DNA of 17,233 bases from the NCBI GenBank assembly GCA_964650975.1, contig CAZYWA010000119.1, forward strand, positions 1 through 17,233, written 5' to 3'. The notes below the pieces were generated by a model. The model saw only the letters and a program-made list of their open reading frames with translations. It searched no databases and was not told where the DNA came from. Both the position numbers and the translations under genes were made by a program. This DNA comes from CAZYWA01 sp964650975 [NCBI: uncultured bacterium]. Lineage in GTDB: Bacteria > JADJOY01. Below are positions 1 to 7,381 of this stretch, one piece after another (the first letter of the stretch is position 1; each line of letters begins with the position of its first letter).

Positions 1-228
1 ATTCAGCCGCTTGGATCAGCGGCATGCGTGGCGGAAAACTGCTCGAGCGTCTGCGTTTGCTAGTCGGAGGGCTGCGGTCCGTCGCAGCCGCAGGTGTCCA
101 TCTTGGTTCAGACGCTGCGGACGCGAGGGACCGCGTCCCTCCGAACAGCAGGCGATCGCTTCGGAGGAAGCGCTCCGGGCAAGGATCCGATTTTGTCCAC
201 ACCTTCTGAGTGCTCGACGGAGTTGCCG
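1..228. other. left-edge stretch without a supportable gene
   Basis: No reading frame here shows the high third-position GC of the genes further right; the frames open to the left edge on both strands have mixed third positions. Two structured spots are visible. One is a 6-bp stem at 6-11/18-23 with a 6-nt loop. The other is a pair of overlapping, mutually exclusive 7-bp stems at 119-125/132-138 and 125-131/135-141. A gene tail entering from the left (plus strand, stop at 207-209) or a minus-strand gene starting at 25 and leaving the window cannot be excluded, but neither translation resembles a family I know. Confidence 0.4.
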
Positions 229-1095
229 GTGCCAGCGCCGCCGGGCAGCATCGCCACGCGGCGCAAAGCAGCACCGCTCGCGTTACGCGCCTCCGTGAGC
301 TTCGTCCGCTCGCCGACTTTCGACCCGAGTATCGACGTGCTCACCGACGTGCTGCTCACGGTGTGGCGGTCCGCCGTCATCTTCGTCTGGCACGTGGTGA
401 TCGCGATTCCTTCGCTGATCCTGGTGGCCGTTCACCCCGATGGAGGCTCGGTCGGCCAGGCGCTGTTCGCCCGTTTCTGGGGCCGGGTGACGCTCTTCAT
501 GTGCGGCGTGCGCTGGAAGGCGATCGGCTTCGAGCGGCTACGCGACGGGCAGCCGTGGGTGTTGGTCGCGAATCACGCCAGCGAATTCGACTTCTACGCG
601 ATCAGCGCCGCGCTCGACTTGCAGTGGCGCGCGCTGATGAAGCCAGGTCTGCGCAAGATCCCCGGCTACGGCTGGGCCGCGGAGCGCAGTGGGATGGTGT
701 TCGTGCGGCTCGGCGATCCCGATACGCGGAGCCGTGCCTACCGGGTGGCGCTCGAGCAGCTCGCGCGCGGTCACTCGTTGCTGGTGTTCGCGGAGGGAGT
801 GCGGTCCTTCGACGGCCGCTTGCGCCCGTTCAAGCGGGGTGGCTTCGTGATCGCGATCGAGGCGCAGGTACCGGTCGTGCCGATCACCGTCGAGGAGCGG
901 CTCGCGGCGCCGCGGCGGCTCAGCTTCGGGCGCGCGCTCGCGCACCGCATCCGCGAGCTGCGAGTGGTGGTGGGCGAGCCCATTCCCACCGCCGGACTCG
1001 GCCTCGCCGATCTCGACGAGCTCCGTGAGCGCACGGTGAACGCCGTGGCCGCTGGGCACCTCACGCCGCCGGAAATCGTCGCCGTCGCCGGTTGA
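229..1095 (+). CDS. PlsC-like 1-acyl-sn-glycerol-3-phosphate acyltransferase
   Basis: Membrane-associated lysophospholipid acyltransferase of the PlsC/LPLAT family, which transfers a fatty acyl group to lysophosphatidic acid (or a related acceptor) in phospholipid synthesis. With the GTG at 229 the protein has 288 residues. A hydrophobic segment lies at about 42-68. The catalytic HX4D motif is H116-A-S-E-F-D121. An FAEGVRS block (187-193) stands for the usual FPEGTRS, and VPVVPI (214-219) is the fourth acyltransferase block. The start is uncertain. GTG 229 has a GGAG at 219-222 with 6-nt spacing, and third-position GC rises just before it. GTGs at 295, 337, 349 and 361 and an upstream GTG at 94 are alternatives. 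The substitutions in the FPEGT block (A for P, V for T) mean the acyl acceptor cannot be fixed. bioB begins 43 bp downstream on the same strand. Confidence 0.88.
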   Translation: MPAPPGSIATRRKAAPLALRASVSFVRSPTFDPSIDVLTDVLLTVWRSAVIFVWHVVIAIPSLILVAVHPDGGSVGQALFARFWGRVTLFMCGVRWKAIGFERLRDGQPWVLVANHASEFDFYAISAALDLQWRALMKPGLRKIPGYGWAAERSGMVFVRLGDPDTRSRAYRVALEQLARGHSLLVFAEGVRSFDGRLRPFKRGGFVIAIEAQVPVVPITVEERLAAPRRLSFGRALAHRIRELRVVVGEPIPTAGLGLADLDELRERTVNAVAAGHLTPPEIVAVAG

Positions 1096-1138
1096 ACCGG
1101 GGGAGAGCGGTCACATACGCTTCCGGCGGAGGACTTTC

Positions 1139-2200
1139 ATGGGTATCGATCACGCCACCGCCGCGAGCGGACCGGACGTCCGCCACGACTGGGCGACCGA
1201 CGAGATCGTCGAGATCCTGTCGTCGCCGCTGCTCGACCTGGTGCACCGCGCGCAGACCGTGCACCGCGCCCACAACGCGCCCAACCGTCTGCAGCTCGCG
1301 ACGCTGCTCAGCATCAAGACCGGCGGCTGCCCCGAGGACTGCGGCTATTGCCCGCAGTCCGCGCACTACGACGCTCCGGTCGAGCGTCAGCCGATGATGC
1401 TGGTCGACGAAGTGCTGGATGCGGCTCGGCGCGCGCGCGAGGTCGGCGCGTCGCGTTTCTGCATGGGTGCCGCGTGGCGAGAAGTGCGCGACGGCGCCGA
1501 CTTCGACGCGGTGCTCGACATGGTGCGCGGGGTTCGCGACCTCGGGCTGGAAGCGTGCGTGACCCTCGGCATGCTGAGCGACTCGCAAGCGCGACGTCTG
1601 GCGGAGGCGGGTCTCACCGCCTACAACCACAACCTCGACACCAGCCCCGAGTACTACGGCGAGATCATCACCACGCGCACGTACGACGACCGGTTGCGGA
1701 CTCTCGGCCACGTGCGCGAGGCCGGAATCACCATCTGCTGCGGCGGCATCATCGGCATGGGGGAGTCGCTGCGCGACCGCGCGCGCATGCTCGAGACCCT
1801 CGCCACCATGGATCCGCATCCGGAGAGCGTTCCGATCAACGGGCTGGTGCGGGTCGAAGGAACGCCGCTCGAAGGTGAAGCACCGTTCGACCCGCTCGAC
1901 CTGGTGCGCATGATCGCCACCGCGCGCATCCTCATGCCGAAGGCGGCGGTGCGGCTCAGCGCCGGACGCACCGGGCTCACGCGCGAGGCGCAAGTGCTGT
2001 GCCTCTTGGCCGGCGCCAACTCGATCTTCTACGGCGATCGGCTGCTCACCACGCCCAATCCAGGCGAAAATGCCGACCTCGAGCTGTTGCGCTCGATCGG
2101 CGTCGAGACGGTACCCGCACCGGAACCCGCGAGCGCCGTGACGGCGAGAGCTCCGGCCGCGCGACCGCGCGCTCTGCCCGTTGCCCCTCATCGAGCCTGA
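1139..2200 (+). CDS. bioB: biotin synthase
   Basis: Radical SAM enzyme that inserts sulfur into dethiobiotin in the last step of biotin synthesis; cytoplasmic. The 353-residue protein carries the radical SAM cluster cysteines C64-x3-C68-x2-C71 in [14 protein letters not shown]. The second [2Fe-2S] cluster ligands match E. coli C97, C128, C188 and R260 as C108 (FCMGAAWR), C140 (EACVTLGML), C200 and R272 (VRLSAGR). The family blocks [12 protein letters not shown] and [15 protein letters not shown] are intact. C201 replaces the Ser that usually follows the third cysteine. The ATG is preceded by GGAGGA at 1128-1133 with 5-nt spacing, which decides the start. The last 30 or so residues form an Ala/Pro/Arg-rich tail beyond the usual end. 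No other biotin gene is in the window, so bioB here is outside a bio operon. Confidence 0.97.
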   Translation: MGIDHATAASGPDVRHDWATDEIVEILSSPLLDLVHRAQTVHRAHNAPNRLQLATLLSIKTGGCPEDCGYCPQSAHYDAPVERQPMMLVDEVLDAARRAREVGASRFCMGAAWREVRDGADFDAVLDMVRGVRDLGLEACVTLGMLSDSQARRLAEAGLTAYNHNLDTSPEYYGEIITTRTYDDRLRTLGHVREAGITICCGGIIGMGESLRDRARMLETLATMDPHPESVPINGLVRVEGTPLEGEAPFDPLDLVRMIATARILMPKAAVRLSAGRTGLTREAQVLCLLAGANSIFYGDRLLTTPNPGENADLELLRSIGVETVPAPEPASAVTARAPAARPRALPVAPHRA

Positions 2201-2215
2201 TCGAGCTCCACGCTC

Positions 2216-2231
2216 GCCCGCATCAGCGGGC
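2216..2231. terminator. GC hairpin after bioB, possible terminator
   Basis: Perfect 6-bp stem GCCCGC/GCGGGC with loop ATCA, 15 bp after the bioB stop. A second 6-bp hairpin (TCGCCC-ACC-GGGCGA) lies at 2271-2285. Neither is followed by a T-run, so intrinsic termination is only possible, not shown; in so GC-rich a background short stems are common. Confidence 0.2.
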
Positions 2232-2348
2232 TGCACTCCGGACGATCCGAGCAGCAACGCGCGGCGGGGTTCGCCCACCGGGCGACGGATATCGTGGCGA
2301 TTCGCGACGGCATGGCCGTTGCTCTACCTCCCTCGGGGATCGGCCGCG

Positions 2349-2729
2349 ATGGTGCTCACGCTCACGGTGCTTGCGCTCGGTGCCGCGGTCCTGGGAGTCG
2401 GTCTCGCCCGCCTGTGGATTCGCTTGCCCGCGTGCTTCCAGGCGAGCCGGACGGGGCGGGACGCCGTCCTGACACTGATTCCCGCGGCCAGCGCGTTGCG
2501 AGCGGTGCTGGGCGGGCTGGCGCTGGTATTCCTGGGATTCGGCCGGCTCTACGGCCTCTCGTGGATGGTCGCGTTCGCGATGGTATTCGGCCTGGAGGAA
2601 CTCTACGAGACCAGCGCGGTGCTCGGGATTCTGCGCTGGAGCAGGCGCATGCGCCGGAGCACCGGCTCGCTCCTGGTGCCGGTCAGCTATCCGAGGATGA
2701 GCCCGGCGATTCGCGCGACGGCGGCGTGA
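2349..2729 (+). CDS. small hypothetical membrane protein
   Basis: Unrecognised 126-residue protein. It is strongly hydrophobic with about three possible membrane segments (residues 2-23, 45-63 and 67-86). Then come an acidic turn (GLEELYE) and a basic RWSRRMRRS stretch, as expected for a loop on the cytoplasmic side. ATG 2349 is chosen because the hydrophobic sequence begins there and GGGGAT lies at 2335-2340; TTG 2319 is an alternative. The frame remains open upstream but there reads as low-complexity Arg/Pro. The 3' end overlaps the convergent mutM gene by 47 bp, so the last 16 or so residues are shared coding space. No function is proposed. Confidence 0.6.
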   Translation: MVLTLTVLALGAAVLGVGLARLWIRLPACFQASRTGRDAVLTLIPAASALRAVLGGLALVFLGFGRLYGLSWMVAFAMVFGLEELYETSAVLGILRWSRRMRRSTGSLLVPVSYPRMSPAIRATAA

Positions 2730-3633
2730 CGGCATTGCGCTCGCGGCGCTCCTCCAGCTCTTCCAGGGACCGCGGCCAATCGCTCTTCAGGAGCTTCGAG
2801 AGCGCGCGATCGGCCAAGAGCTTGCCGCCAGTCTGGCAACGAGCGCAGTAATTCGCCTCGTTTTCCGCAAAAACCAGCCGTTGCACCGGCGAGCCGCAGT
2901 CGGGGCATGGCTTTCCGAACCGGCCGTGCACGGCCATGCCTTCGCGAAACGCGGTGACCTTCTCGGGGAATCCGTCGCCGGTCTCGGCCCGCAGCCGCCG
3001 TGTCCAGTCGATCAAGGTGTCGCGAGTGGCACCAAAGAGCCGATTCCAGGCGTCGTCCGAGAGCCGGCTGGTGAGCGTCACCGGCGAGAGCCGCGCGCGA
3101 TGCAGGATCTCGTCCGAGTAGGCGTTGCCGATTCCGCTCACCAGGCGAGGGTCCGTGAGCGCGCGCTTGAGCGTGCGGTTCTCGCGGGAGAGCGCGGCGC
3201 GAAACGAAGCGGCGTCGGCGTCGAGCACCTCGAGCCCGCCCGGATCGTGGGCCATGAGCGCCGGCTCGCCGCGGACCAGATGAATCGAGGCGCGCTTCTT
3301 CGTGCTCGCTTCGGTGAGCAGCAGGGTGCCGGTGGGAAAGTCGAAAGCAGCGAGGCCGAGCTTGCCGGGCACCTTGGCACCGCGATCGCGCCAGCGCAGC
3401 CGTCCGGCGATCATCAGATGGATCACCAGGAAGAGCTCGCCCTCGAGCTCCAGCACGATGCGCTTGCCGACCCGCCGCAGGCCGGTGACGCGCTTTCCCT
3501 CAGCGTCGCGAATCGGCGGATCCACGCTGCGCAGCACGAACGGGCTCGAGAGGCGGATGCGCTCGATCGTTTGCCCGAGCACGCGTGGCGCCAGGCACTC
3601 GAGGTAGACGGTGACGTCGGGAAGCTCCGGCAC
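2683..3633 (-). CDS. formamidopyrimidine-DNA glycosylase (Fpg/MutM) family protein
   Basis: Base-excision repair bifunctional glycosylase/AP lyase of the Fpg/Nei family. The 316-residue protein starts MPELPD, giving the catalytic N-terminal Pro and following Glu after Met removal. It has the beta-hairpin Lys K57 (RRVGKRI), an IHLMIAGRLRW strand, and a helix-two-turn-helix at about 167-184 (GIGNAYSDEILHRARLSP). A zinc finger is formed by C243-x2-C246 and C263-x2-C266. Two features set it apart from classical MutM: the Arg normally five residues before the third zinc Cys is Asn (N258), and about 50 residues follow the finger, including a Glu/Arg-rich stretch and a Ser-rich end. It therefore may belong to the Fpg-like or Nei-like subgroup. 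The start codon is GTG. It is divergent from the GH5 gene with a 28-bp spacer. Confidence 0.9.
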   Translation of the reverse strand: MPELPDVTVYLECLAPRVLGQTIERIRLSSPFVLRSVDPPIRDAEGKRVTGLRRVGKRIVLELEGELFLVIHLMIAGRLRWRDRGAKVPGKLGLAAFDFPTGTLLLTEASTKKRASIHLVRGEPALMAHDPGGLEVLDADAASFRAALSRENRTLKRALTDPRLVSGIGNAYSDEILHRARLSPVTLTSRLSDDAWNRLFGATRDTLIDWTRRLRAETGDGFPEKVTAFREGMAVHGRFGKPCPDCGSPVQRLVFAENEANYCARCQTGGKLLADRALSKLLKSDWPRSLEELEERRERNAVTPPSRESPGSSSDS

Positions 3634-3648
3634 GAGCGCCAGCGTAGC

Positions 3649-3660
3649 GCCGCGCGCGGC
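3649..3660. promoter_or_regulatory. 12-bp perfect palindrome between divergent starts
   Basis: GCCGCGCGCGGC is exactly self-complementary and lies in the 28-bp space between the mutM-like GTG (3633, minus) and the GH5 ATG (3662, plus). It could be an operator acting on both genes, but pure G/C palindromes arise readily at this composition and no second copy was noticed. Confidence 0.2.
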
Positions 3661-3661
3661 T

Positions 3662-5089
3662 ATGCTTCACCTCGTGCGCGCTCGATCCATCGTGCTCATC
3701 GCCGCTCTGGTCGTCACGGTCGCGGGCTGCGGCGGCTCTTCCTCGCCGCCTGCCGCGTTCGACGCGGACGCCGTGTCCGCGGTGAAAGCAGTGGGACGGT
3801 CGTTCGTCGACTCGTACGGCCGGCAGGTGATCTTCCGCGGATACAACGCGCGCATCGACGGTCTCTTCCAGTGGGACACGTCGCTCGGCGGTCACGGGCT
3901 GGCGCCGTTCGGCGAAGCGGAGGCGCAGCGCTTCGAGGAGCTGGGGCTCGACGTGCTGCGCATGTGCGTCAACTGGTCGGGGATCGAGCCGCAACCGGGC
4001 GTCTACGACTCGGCCTATCTCGACCGCGCCGACGCGGTGATCGAGCTTGGCCGCAAGCACGGCTTCCACGTGCTCGTCGACATGCACCAGGACGGCTTCG
4101 CCACCGCGGTGGGCGACGACGGCGCGCCCAGCTGGGCGATCGTGCCGCCCGGCACGGCGCCGCCCGGGCACGCCGTGCTCAACGCGCAGTCTGCGCTCGC
4201 GACGGTGAATTTCTTTCGCGACTACACCGGCCCCGACGGCCGCTCGCTGCAGGATGCGTGGATCGCCGCCGCGCAGCAGATCGCGCGCCGCCACGTGGGC
4301 GATCCGGTCATCGCAGGCTACGAGGCCTACAACGAGCCGGCGGTGCCCAACAATGGCTGGCTCGATTCGTTCAACCAGCGCTTCGGCCGCGGCATCCGCG
4401 CGGTCGATCCCGACGCCAACGTGTTCTTCGAGCCGCTGGTGCTCAGGAACGACCTCGACTGGGCGCTCATTCCCGCGAGCCCGTGGCCGCTCGGGGGCGG
4501 GGTTTACGCCCCGCACGTCTACACCACGGTCTTTTCATCGCCCTTCGACGGCTACGCGACCGGCACCATCGACGATCTCGCACCGAGCATGCAGCACGCA
4601 GAGCGCGAGGCGGATGGCTGGGGCGCGCCGCTCTTCGTCACCGAGCTCGGCAACGACCAGAGCAACCCGAACGGCCCGCGCTTCCTCCACGACGAGCTCG
4701 ATCTGCAAGATCAGCTCTTGGCTTCGAGCACGATCTGGGTGTGGCAGGAACAAGGGACCTGGGGTCTCTTCGACACCGATCGCGCGGAGCGCCCCGACAC
4801 CGCGTTCGAGATCTCGCGGCCGTTTCCGCGAGCGGTGGCGGGGGAGCTGCTCTCGATCGAGCGTCCCGAAGCGGGCCACATGGTGGTGCGCTATCGAGCG
4901 ACGGCCGCGACCGGCCGGGTGCCGCACGAGATCTCCGCGTCGAGTGCCTACCTCGCGAGCTTCGAGGTGAGCTGTGACGGCGCTCCCGCGGTGACCTCCA
5001 CGCGCACCGGGCGCGTGCTGGTCACGTGCCCGGAAGCCGTCAGCGGGTCGGAGCACACCCTCGAGCTCGACGGCACGACCGCGCGCTGA
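3662..5089 (+). CDS. GH5 endoglycoceramidase-like glycosidase, lipoprotein
   Basis: Predicted surface or periplasmic glycoside hydrolase family 5 enzyme of the endoglycoceramidase type, which cleaves the bond between glycan and ceramide in glycosphingolipids. The 475-residue protein has an N-terminal signal with lipobox VAGC (C23). The TIM barrel carries LVDMHQD (138-144) followed by GDDGAPSWA, a pattern typical of endoglycoceramidases. The acid/base is E225 in YNEP and the nucleophile is E328 in VTELGND; HVY at 285-287 also fits. After the barrel, ISRPFPRAVAGELL opens a C-terminal beta domain like that of these enzymes. Other GH5 specificities such as beta-1,3/1,6-glucosylceramidase cannot be ruled out. 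ATG 3662 gives a good signal peptide; GTG 3674 would too. No clear ribosome site is visible. Gly at +2 after the Cys favours the outer membrane. Confidence 0.85.
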   Translation: MLHLVRARSIVLIAALVVTVAGCGGSSSPPAAFDADAVSAVKAVGRSFVDSYGRQVIFRGYNARIDGLFQWDTSLGGHGLAPFGEAEAQRFEELGLDVLRMCVNWSGIEPQPGVYDSAYLDRADAVIELGRKHGFHVLVDMHQDGFATAVGDDGAPSWAIVPPGTAPPGHAVLNAQSALATVNFFRDYTGPDGRSLQDAWIAAAQQIARRHVGDPVIAGYEAYNEPAVPNNGWLDSFNQRFGRGIRAVDPDANVFFEPLVLRNDLDWALIPASPWPLGGGVYAPHVYTTVFSSPFDGYATGTIDDLAPSMQHAEREADGWGAPLFVTELGNDQSNPNGPRFLHDELDLQDQLLASSTIWVWQEQGTWGLFDTDRAERPDTAFEISRPFPRAVAGELLSIERPEAGHMVVRYRATAATGRVPHEISASSAYLASFEVSCDGAPAVTSTRTGRVLVTCPEAVSGSEHTLELDGTTAR

Positions 5090-5170
5090 AGGATCGCTCA
5101 CCTGGCTCGCCGGTCGCCTGGATCGTCTTCGAGGAGCAGCAGCCCGAGCGGTGTGAACCACGGCGGTCGA

Positions 5171-5200
5171 TTGCGCGAAGTGGGATCGCTCGACTACCTT
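5171..5200 (+). promoter_or_regulatory. possible sigma-70-like promoter for the peroxiredoxin gene
   Basis: TTGCGC and TACCTT are separated by 18 bp, and the projected start near 5207 would leave a leader of about 30 nt before ATG 5237. The upstream half sits in GATTGCGCG (5169-5177), the same 9-mer found at the equivalent place before the porin gene at 8380-8388. Confidence 0.3.
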
Positions 5201-5236
5201 GCGGCCCTTGGAGCGCAGGACCCCGAGGGGGAACCG

Positions 5237-5683
5237 ATGAAGCTCAAGGTTGGCGATGTCGCACCCGAGTTCACCACCCAGGACACCACCGGCAAGACCG
5301 TGAAGCTCGCGGATTTTCGCGGCAAGAAGGTGGTTCTCTACTTTTATCCGAAGGACGACACGCCGGGCTGCACCAAGGAAGCCTGTAGCTTCCGCGATCA
5401 CGCGTCGGAGATCCGCGCCAAGGGCGCCGAGGTGCTCGGCGTCTCGAGCGACGGCGTCGAGGCGCACCAGAAGTTCACCAGCAAGTTCAAGCTCAACTTC
5501 CCGCTCTTGGCCGACGGCGATCACGCGATCGGGAACGCGTACGGCACCATCGGCGGCATGTTCGGGATCCTGGGCTGGAGCCGACGCTGGACGTTCCTGA
5601 TCGACGAGAAGGGCAAGATCGCGCACATCTTCGACAACGTGAGCCCCACCCGCCACGTCGACGAAGTGCTCGCCGCACTTTGA
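5237..5683 (+). CDS. bcp: thioredoxin-dependent peroxiredoxin, Bcp/PrxQ type
   Basis: Thiol peroxidase that reduces hydrogen peroxide and organic hydroperoxides, recycled by thioredoxin; cytoplasmic. The 148-residue protein (E. coli Bcp is 156) has the AhpC/TSA fold. The peroxidatic Cys C45 is in DDTPGCTKEAC and the resolving C50 lies five residues on, the arrangement of the atypical two-Cys Bcp/PrxQ group. Further family blocks are FPLLADGDHAIGNAYG and RWTFLIDEKGKI. The GMFGILGWSRRWTF stretch is slightly longer than in E. coli. ATG 5237 follows AGGGG at 5226-5230 with 6-nt spacing and begins right at the family's N-terminus; the frame upstream is not conserved. It appears to be a single-gene unit, 147 bp after the GH5 stop, with hairpins starting 13 bp after its own stop. 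Confidence 0.95.
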   Translation: MKLKVGDVAPEFTTQDTTGKTVKLADFRGKKVVLYFYPKDDTPGCTKEACSFRDHASEIRAKGAEVLGVSSDGVEAHQKFTSKFKLNFPLLADGDHAIGNAYGTIGGMFGILGWSRRWTFLIDEKGKIAHIFDNVSPTRHVDEVLAAL

Positions 5684-5695
5684 GCCCAGTGTTCA

Positions 5696-5813
5696 GCGTG
5701 CCGCCGAAAGGGCACGCGCCGCAGGCGCGCGGCGAGCGAAGCGAGCCGACTCGGGGGTGGGGCCCCAAAAAAGTCGCGCCTTTTTTGGGGCGGGGGGCTT
5801 GAAAAGCCCCCCG
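5696..5813. repeat. multi-hairpin palindromic element
   Basis: At least four perfect inverted repeats lie end to end. They are 5696-5702/5711-5717 (7 bp, 8-nt loop), 5715-5720/5724-5729 (CGCGCC, loop GCA), 5762-5772/5781-5791 (11 bp, GCCCCAAAAAA, 8-nt loop) and 5791-5800/5804-5813 (10 bp, CGGGGGGCTT, loop GAA). Between the second and third are GAGCGAAGCGAG and CCGACTCGG. The A and T hexamers stand out in this GC-rich sequence. The build resembles REP/BIME or MITE-type extragenic palindromes. The element may terminate transcription from bcp in either direction, though the T hexamer is inside the stem rather than after it. Confidence 0.7.
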
Positions 5814-6416
5814 AGCAACACGCACGCAGTGCTCTTCGACATGGACGGAGTCCTGGTCGAGAGCTACGAGGCGTGGTTCCACCTCACCGCCGGCGCCGCT
5901 CGCGATCTGGGTTACCCGCCGGTCTCGCGCGCCGCCTTTCACGCCGCGTGGGGACAAGGTCTCGACGCGGACGTGCGGACGTTCTATCCGCGGCACACCA
6001 CCGACGAGATCGAGCGCTACTACACGCGGCACTTTCGCGATCACGCGGAGCACCTGCGGGTGGAACCCGATGCCGCGCGAGTGCTCGACGAGCTTCGAAG
6101 GCGAGGCGTGAGGACCGCGGTGATCACCAACACCCCGGCCGCGCTGGCCCGCGAGATCCTGGGCTGCGCAGGTTTGCGGGTGGACTCGCTGGTCGGCGGC
6201 ACCGACGTGCCCCAGGCCAAACCGGCGCCCGACATGGTGCTGCGCGGCTGCGAGCTGCTCGAGGTTCCCGCGTCGCGCGCGATCGTGGTCGGCGACTCGC
6301 GCTTCGACGCCGAGGCCGCGAGCGCCGCTCGGGTTTACTTCGTGGGCTTCAAGATGGAGGGCGACACGCGCATCGAGCGGCTGGTCGAGGTTCTCGACCT
6401 CGTCGGAAGCGAGTGA
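5799..6416 (+). CDS. HAD-superfamily phosphatase, phosphoglycolate-phosphatase-like
   Basis: Haloacid-dehalogenase hydrolase with an alpha-helical cap (subclass I), probably acting on a small phosphorylated metabolite; the substrate is unknown. In the 205-residue form, motif I is VLFDMDGVLVES with nucleophile D14 and acid/base D16. Motif II is T110 in VITNT, motif III is K141 in AKPAPD, and motif IV is D166 in VVGDSRFDAEAA. The cap lies at about 20-85. Start choice: TTG 5799 gives a normal lead-in before motif I but lies in the stem of the last hairpin of the palindromic element. GTG 5829 would begin the protein directly at the first beta strand, and GTG 5757 lies deeper in the element. The acyl-CoA-dehydrogenase-like gene follows 11 bp later, probably in one operon. 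Confidence 0.88.
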   Translation: MKSPPSNTHAVLFDMDGVLVESYEAWFHLTAGAARDLGYPPVSRAAFHAAWGQGLDADVRTFYPRHTTDEIERYYTRHFRDHAEHLRVEPDAARVLDELRRRGVRTAVITNTPAALAREILGCAGLRVDSLVGGTDVPQAKPAPDMVLRGCELLEVPASRAIVVGDSRFDAEAASAARVYFVGFKMEGDTRIERLVEVLDLVGSE

Positions 6417-6427
6417 GGCTGCCCCGT

Positions 6428-7381
6428 ATGACCGACGAATCCGGCGCGATCCTGAGCTGGCTGATCGAGAACCGCGCGCGGATCGCGCCGTGCCCCGAGA
6501 CGCTCGAGGCGTGGTGGGCGTCGGTGCGCGCGCCGACCGCCCGGTGGCGCGAGCCGGTGGATCGGGCGCTGGCGCGGGCGTTTCTCGCGGATCGCGTGGC
6601 GTACGCGTTCGCCGCCGGCTATCAAGCGGCGTTGCGGCGCCTGGTTCCCTCGCTGCCCGACGACCGCGTCGTGTCGCTGTGCGTGACGGAGGAGAAGGGC
6701 AACCACCCGCGCGCCATCGAGACCCGGCTCGATCGCGATCCGGCGGGTGTCTCGAGAATCACCGGGCGCAAGCGCTGGGCCACGCACTCGCCGCACGCGA
6801 TGGAGCTGCTGGTGGTGGCCAGATCGGGCGAGCGCCCGGACGGCCGTCCGCGGCTCGAGCTGGTACGGGTTCTCGGTGGCGCACCCGGCGTGGCGATCGA
6901 GCCGATGCACGGCGTGGCGTTCGTCCCCGAGATCTCCCATGGCACCGTCACCCTCGATGCGGTGCCGGTCGCGGACGACGACGTGCTGCCCGGCGACGGT
7001 TACGACGACTACGTGAAGCCGTTTCGCACCATCGAGGACGTGCACGTGGCCGCGGCGCTGGTCGGGCATCTGATCCGCTCGGCGCTCGCGTTCGGCTGGC
7101 CCGCCTCGATCACCGAGGACTTGCTCGCCTTCGTGGCGGCGGCGCGCGAGCTCGCGCTCGCCGATCCGAAGGCACTCGCCACGCATCTGGCGCTGGGCGG
7201 ACTCTTCCGCGAGCAAGCGAGGATCCTCGCGGCCATCGAGCCGTGCTGGGCTCTGGCCGACGATGCCACACGCGCCCGCTGGAAGCGCGACGCCGCGTTG
7301 CTCGGCGTGGCCGGCGCGGCGCGCGAGAAGCGCCTGGAAGCCGCGCGTGCCAGCCTCACCGCCGAGCGCGCCTCACGGTAG
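6428..7381 (+). CDS. short acyl-CoA dehydrogenase-like protein
   Basis: The 317-residue protein resembles the middle and C-terminal parts of acyl-CoA dehydrogenases. LCVTEEKGNHPRAIET (84-99), followed by ITGRKRWATH (111-120) and LLVVARSG (127-134), matches the FAD-contacting beta domain. A helical C-terminal region starts near 197. Usual family members have 380-400 residues, and the N-terminal helical domain here is shortened to about 80. I could not locate a convincing catalytic Glu base, so the protein may bind a flavin or acyl-CoA without being a standard dehydrogenase. ATG 6428 has GAGG at 6415-6418 with 9-nt spacing, overlapping the HAD stop. The last 9 bp overlap the convergent esterase gene. 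The family call is moderately sure; the reaction is not. Confidence 0.7.
   Translation: MTDESGAILSWLIENRARIAPCPETLEAWWASVRAPTARWREPVDRALARAFLADRVAYAFAAGYQAALRRLVPSLPDDRVVSLCVTEEKGNHPRAIETRLDRDPAGVSRITGRKRWATHSPHAMELLVVARSGERPDGRPRLELVRVLGGAPGVAIEPMHGVAFVPEISHGTVTLDAVPVADDDVLPGDGYDDYVKPFRTIEDVHVAAALVGHLIRSALAFGWPASITEDLLAFVAAARELALADPKALATHLALGGLFREQARILAAIEPCWALADDATRARWKRDAALLGVAGAAREKRLEAARASLTAERASR

Noticed and set aside
1-228. Partial gene entering from the left edge (plus strand stop at 207-209) or leaving it on the minus strand from 25
   Set aside because: Third-position composition is mixed and neither translation resembles a known family; too weak to call.
1092-1121. TTGAAC-18 bp-TACGCT promoter-like pair before bioB
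   Set aside because: The implied transcription start (about 1128) would fall on the first base of the bioB ribosome binding site, leaving it barely inside the mRNA; more likely chance.
1061-2278. Long minus-strand open frame of about 400 codons opposite bioB
   Set aside because: It is antisense to an unmistakable biotin synthase; the translation is Arg/His/Gly-rich without any family motif, as expected for shadow frames at high GC.
2881-4977. Plus-strand open frame of 698 codons crossing mutM and the GH5 gene
   Set aside because: It is antisense to mutM and out of frame with the GH5 gene, and its sequence is Arg/Ala-rich without motifs.
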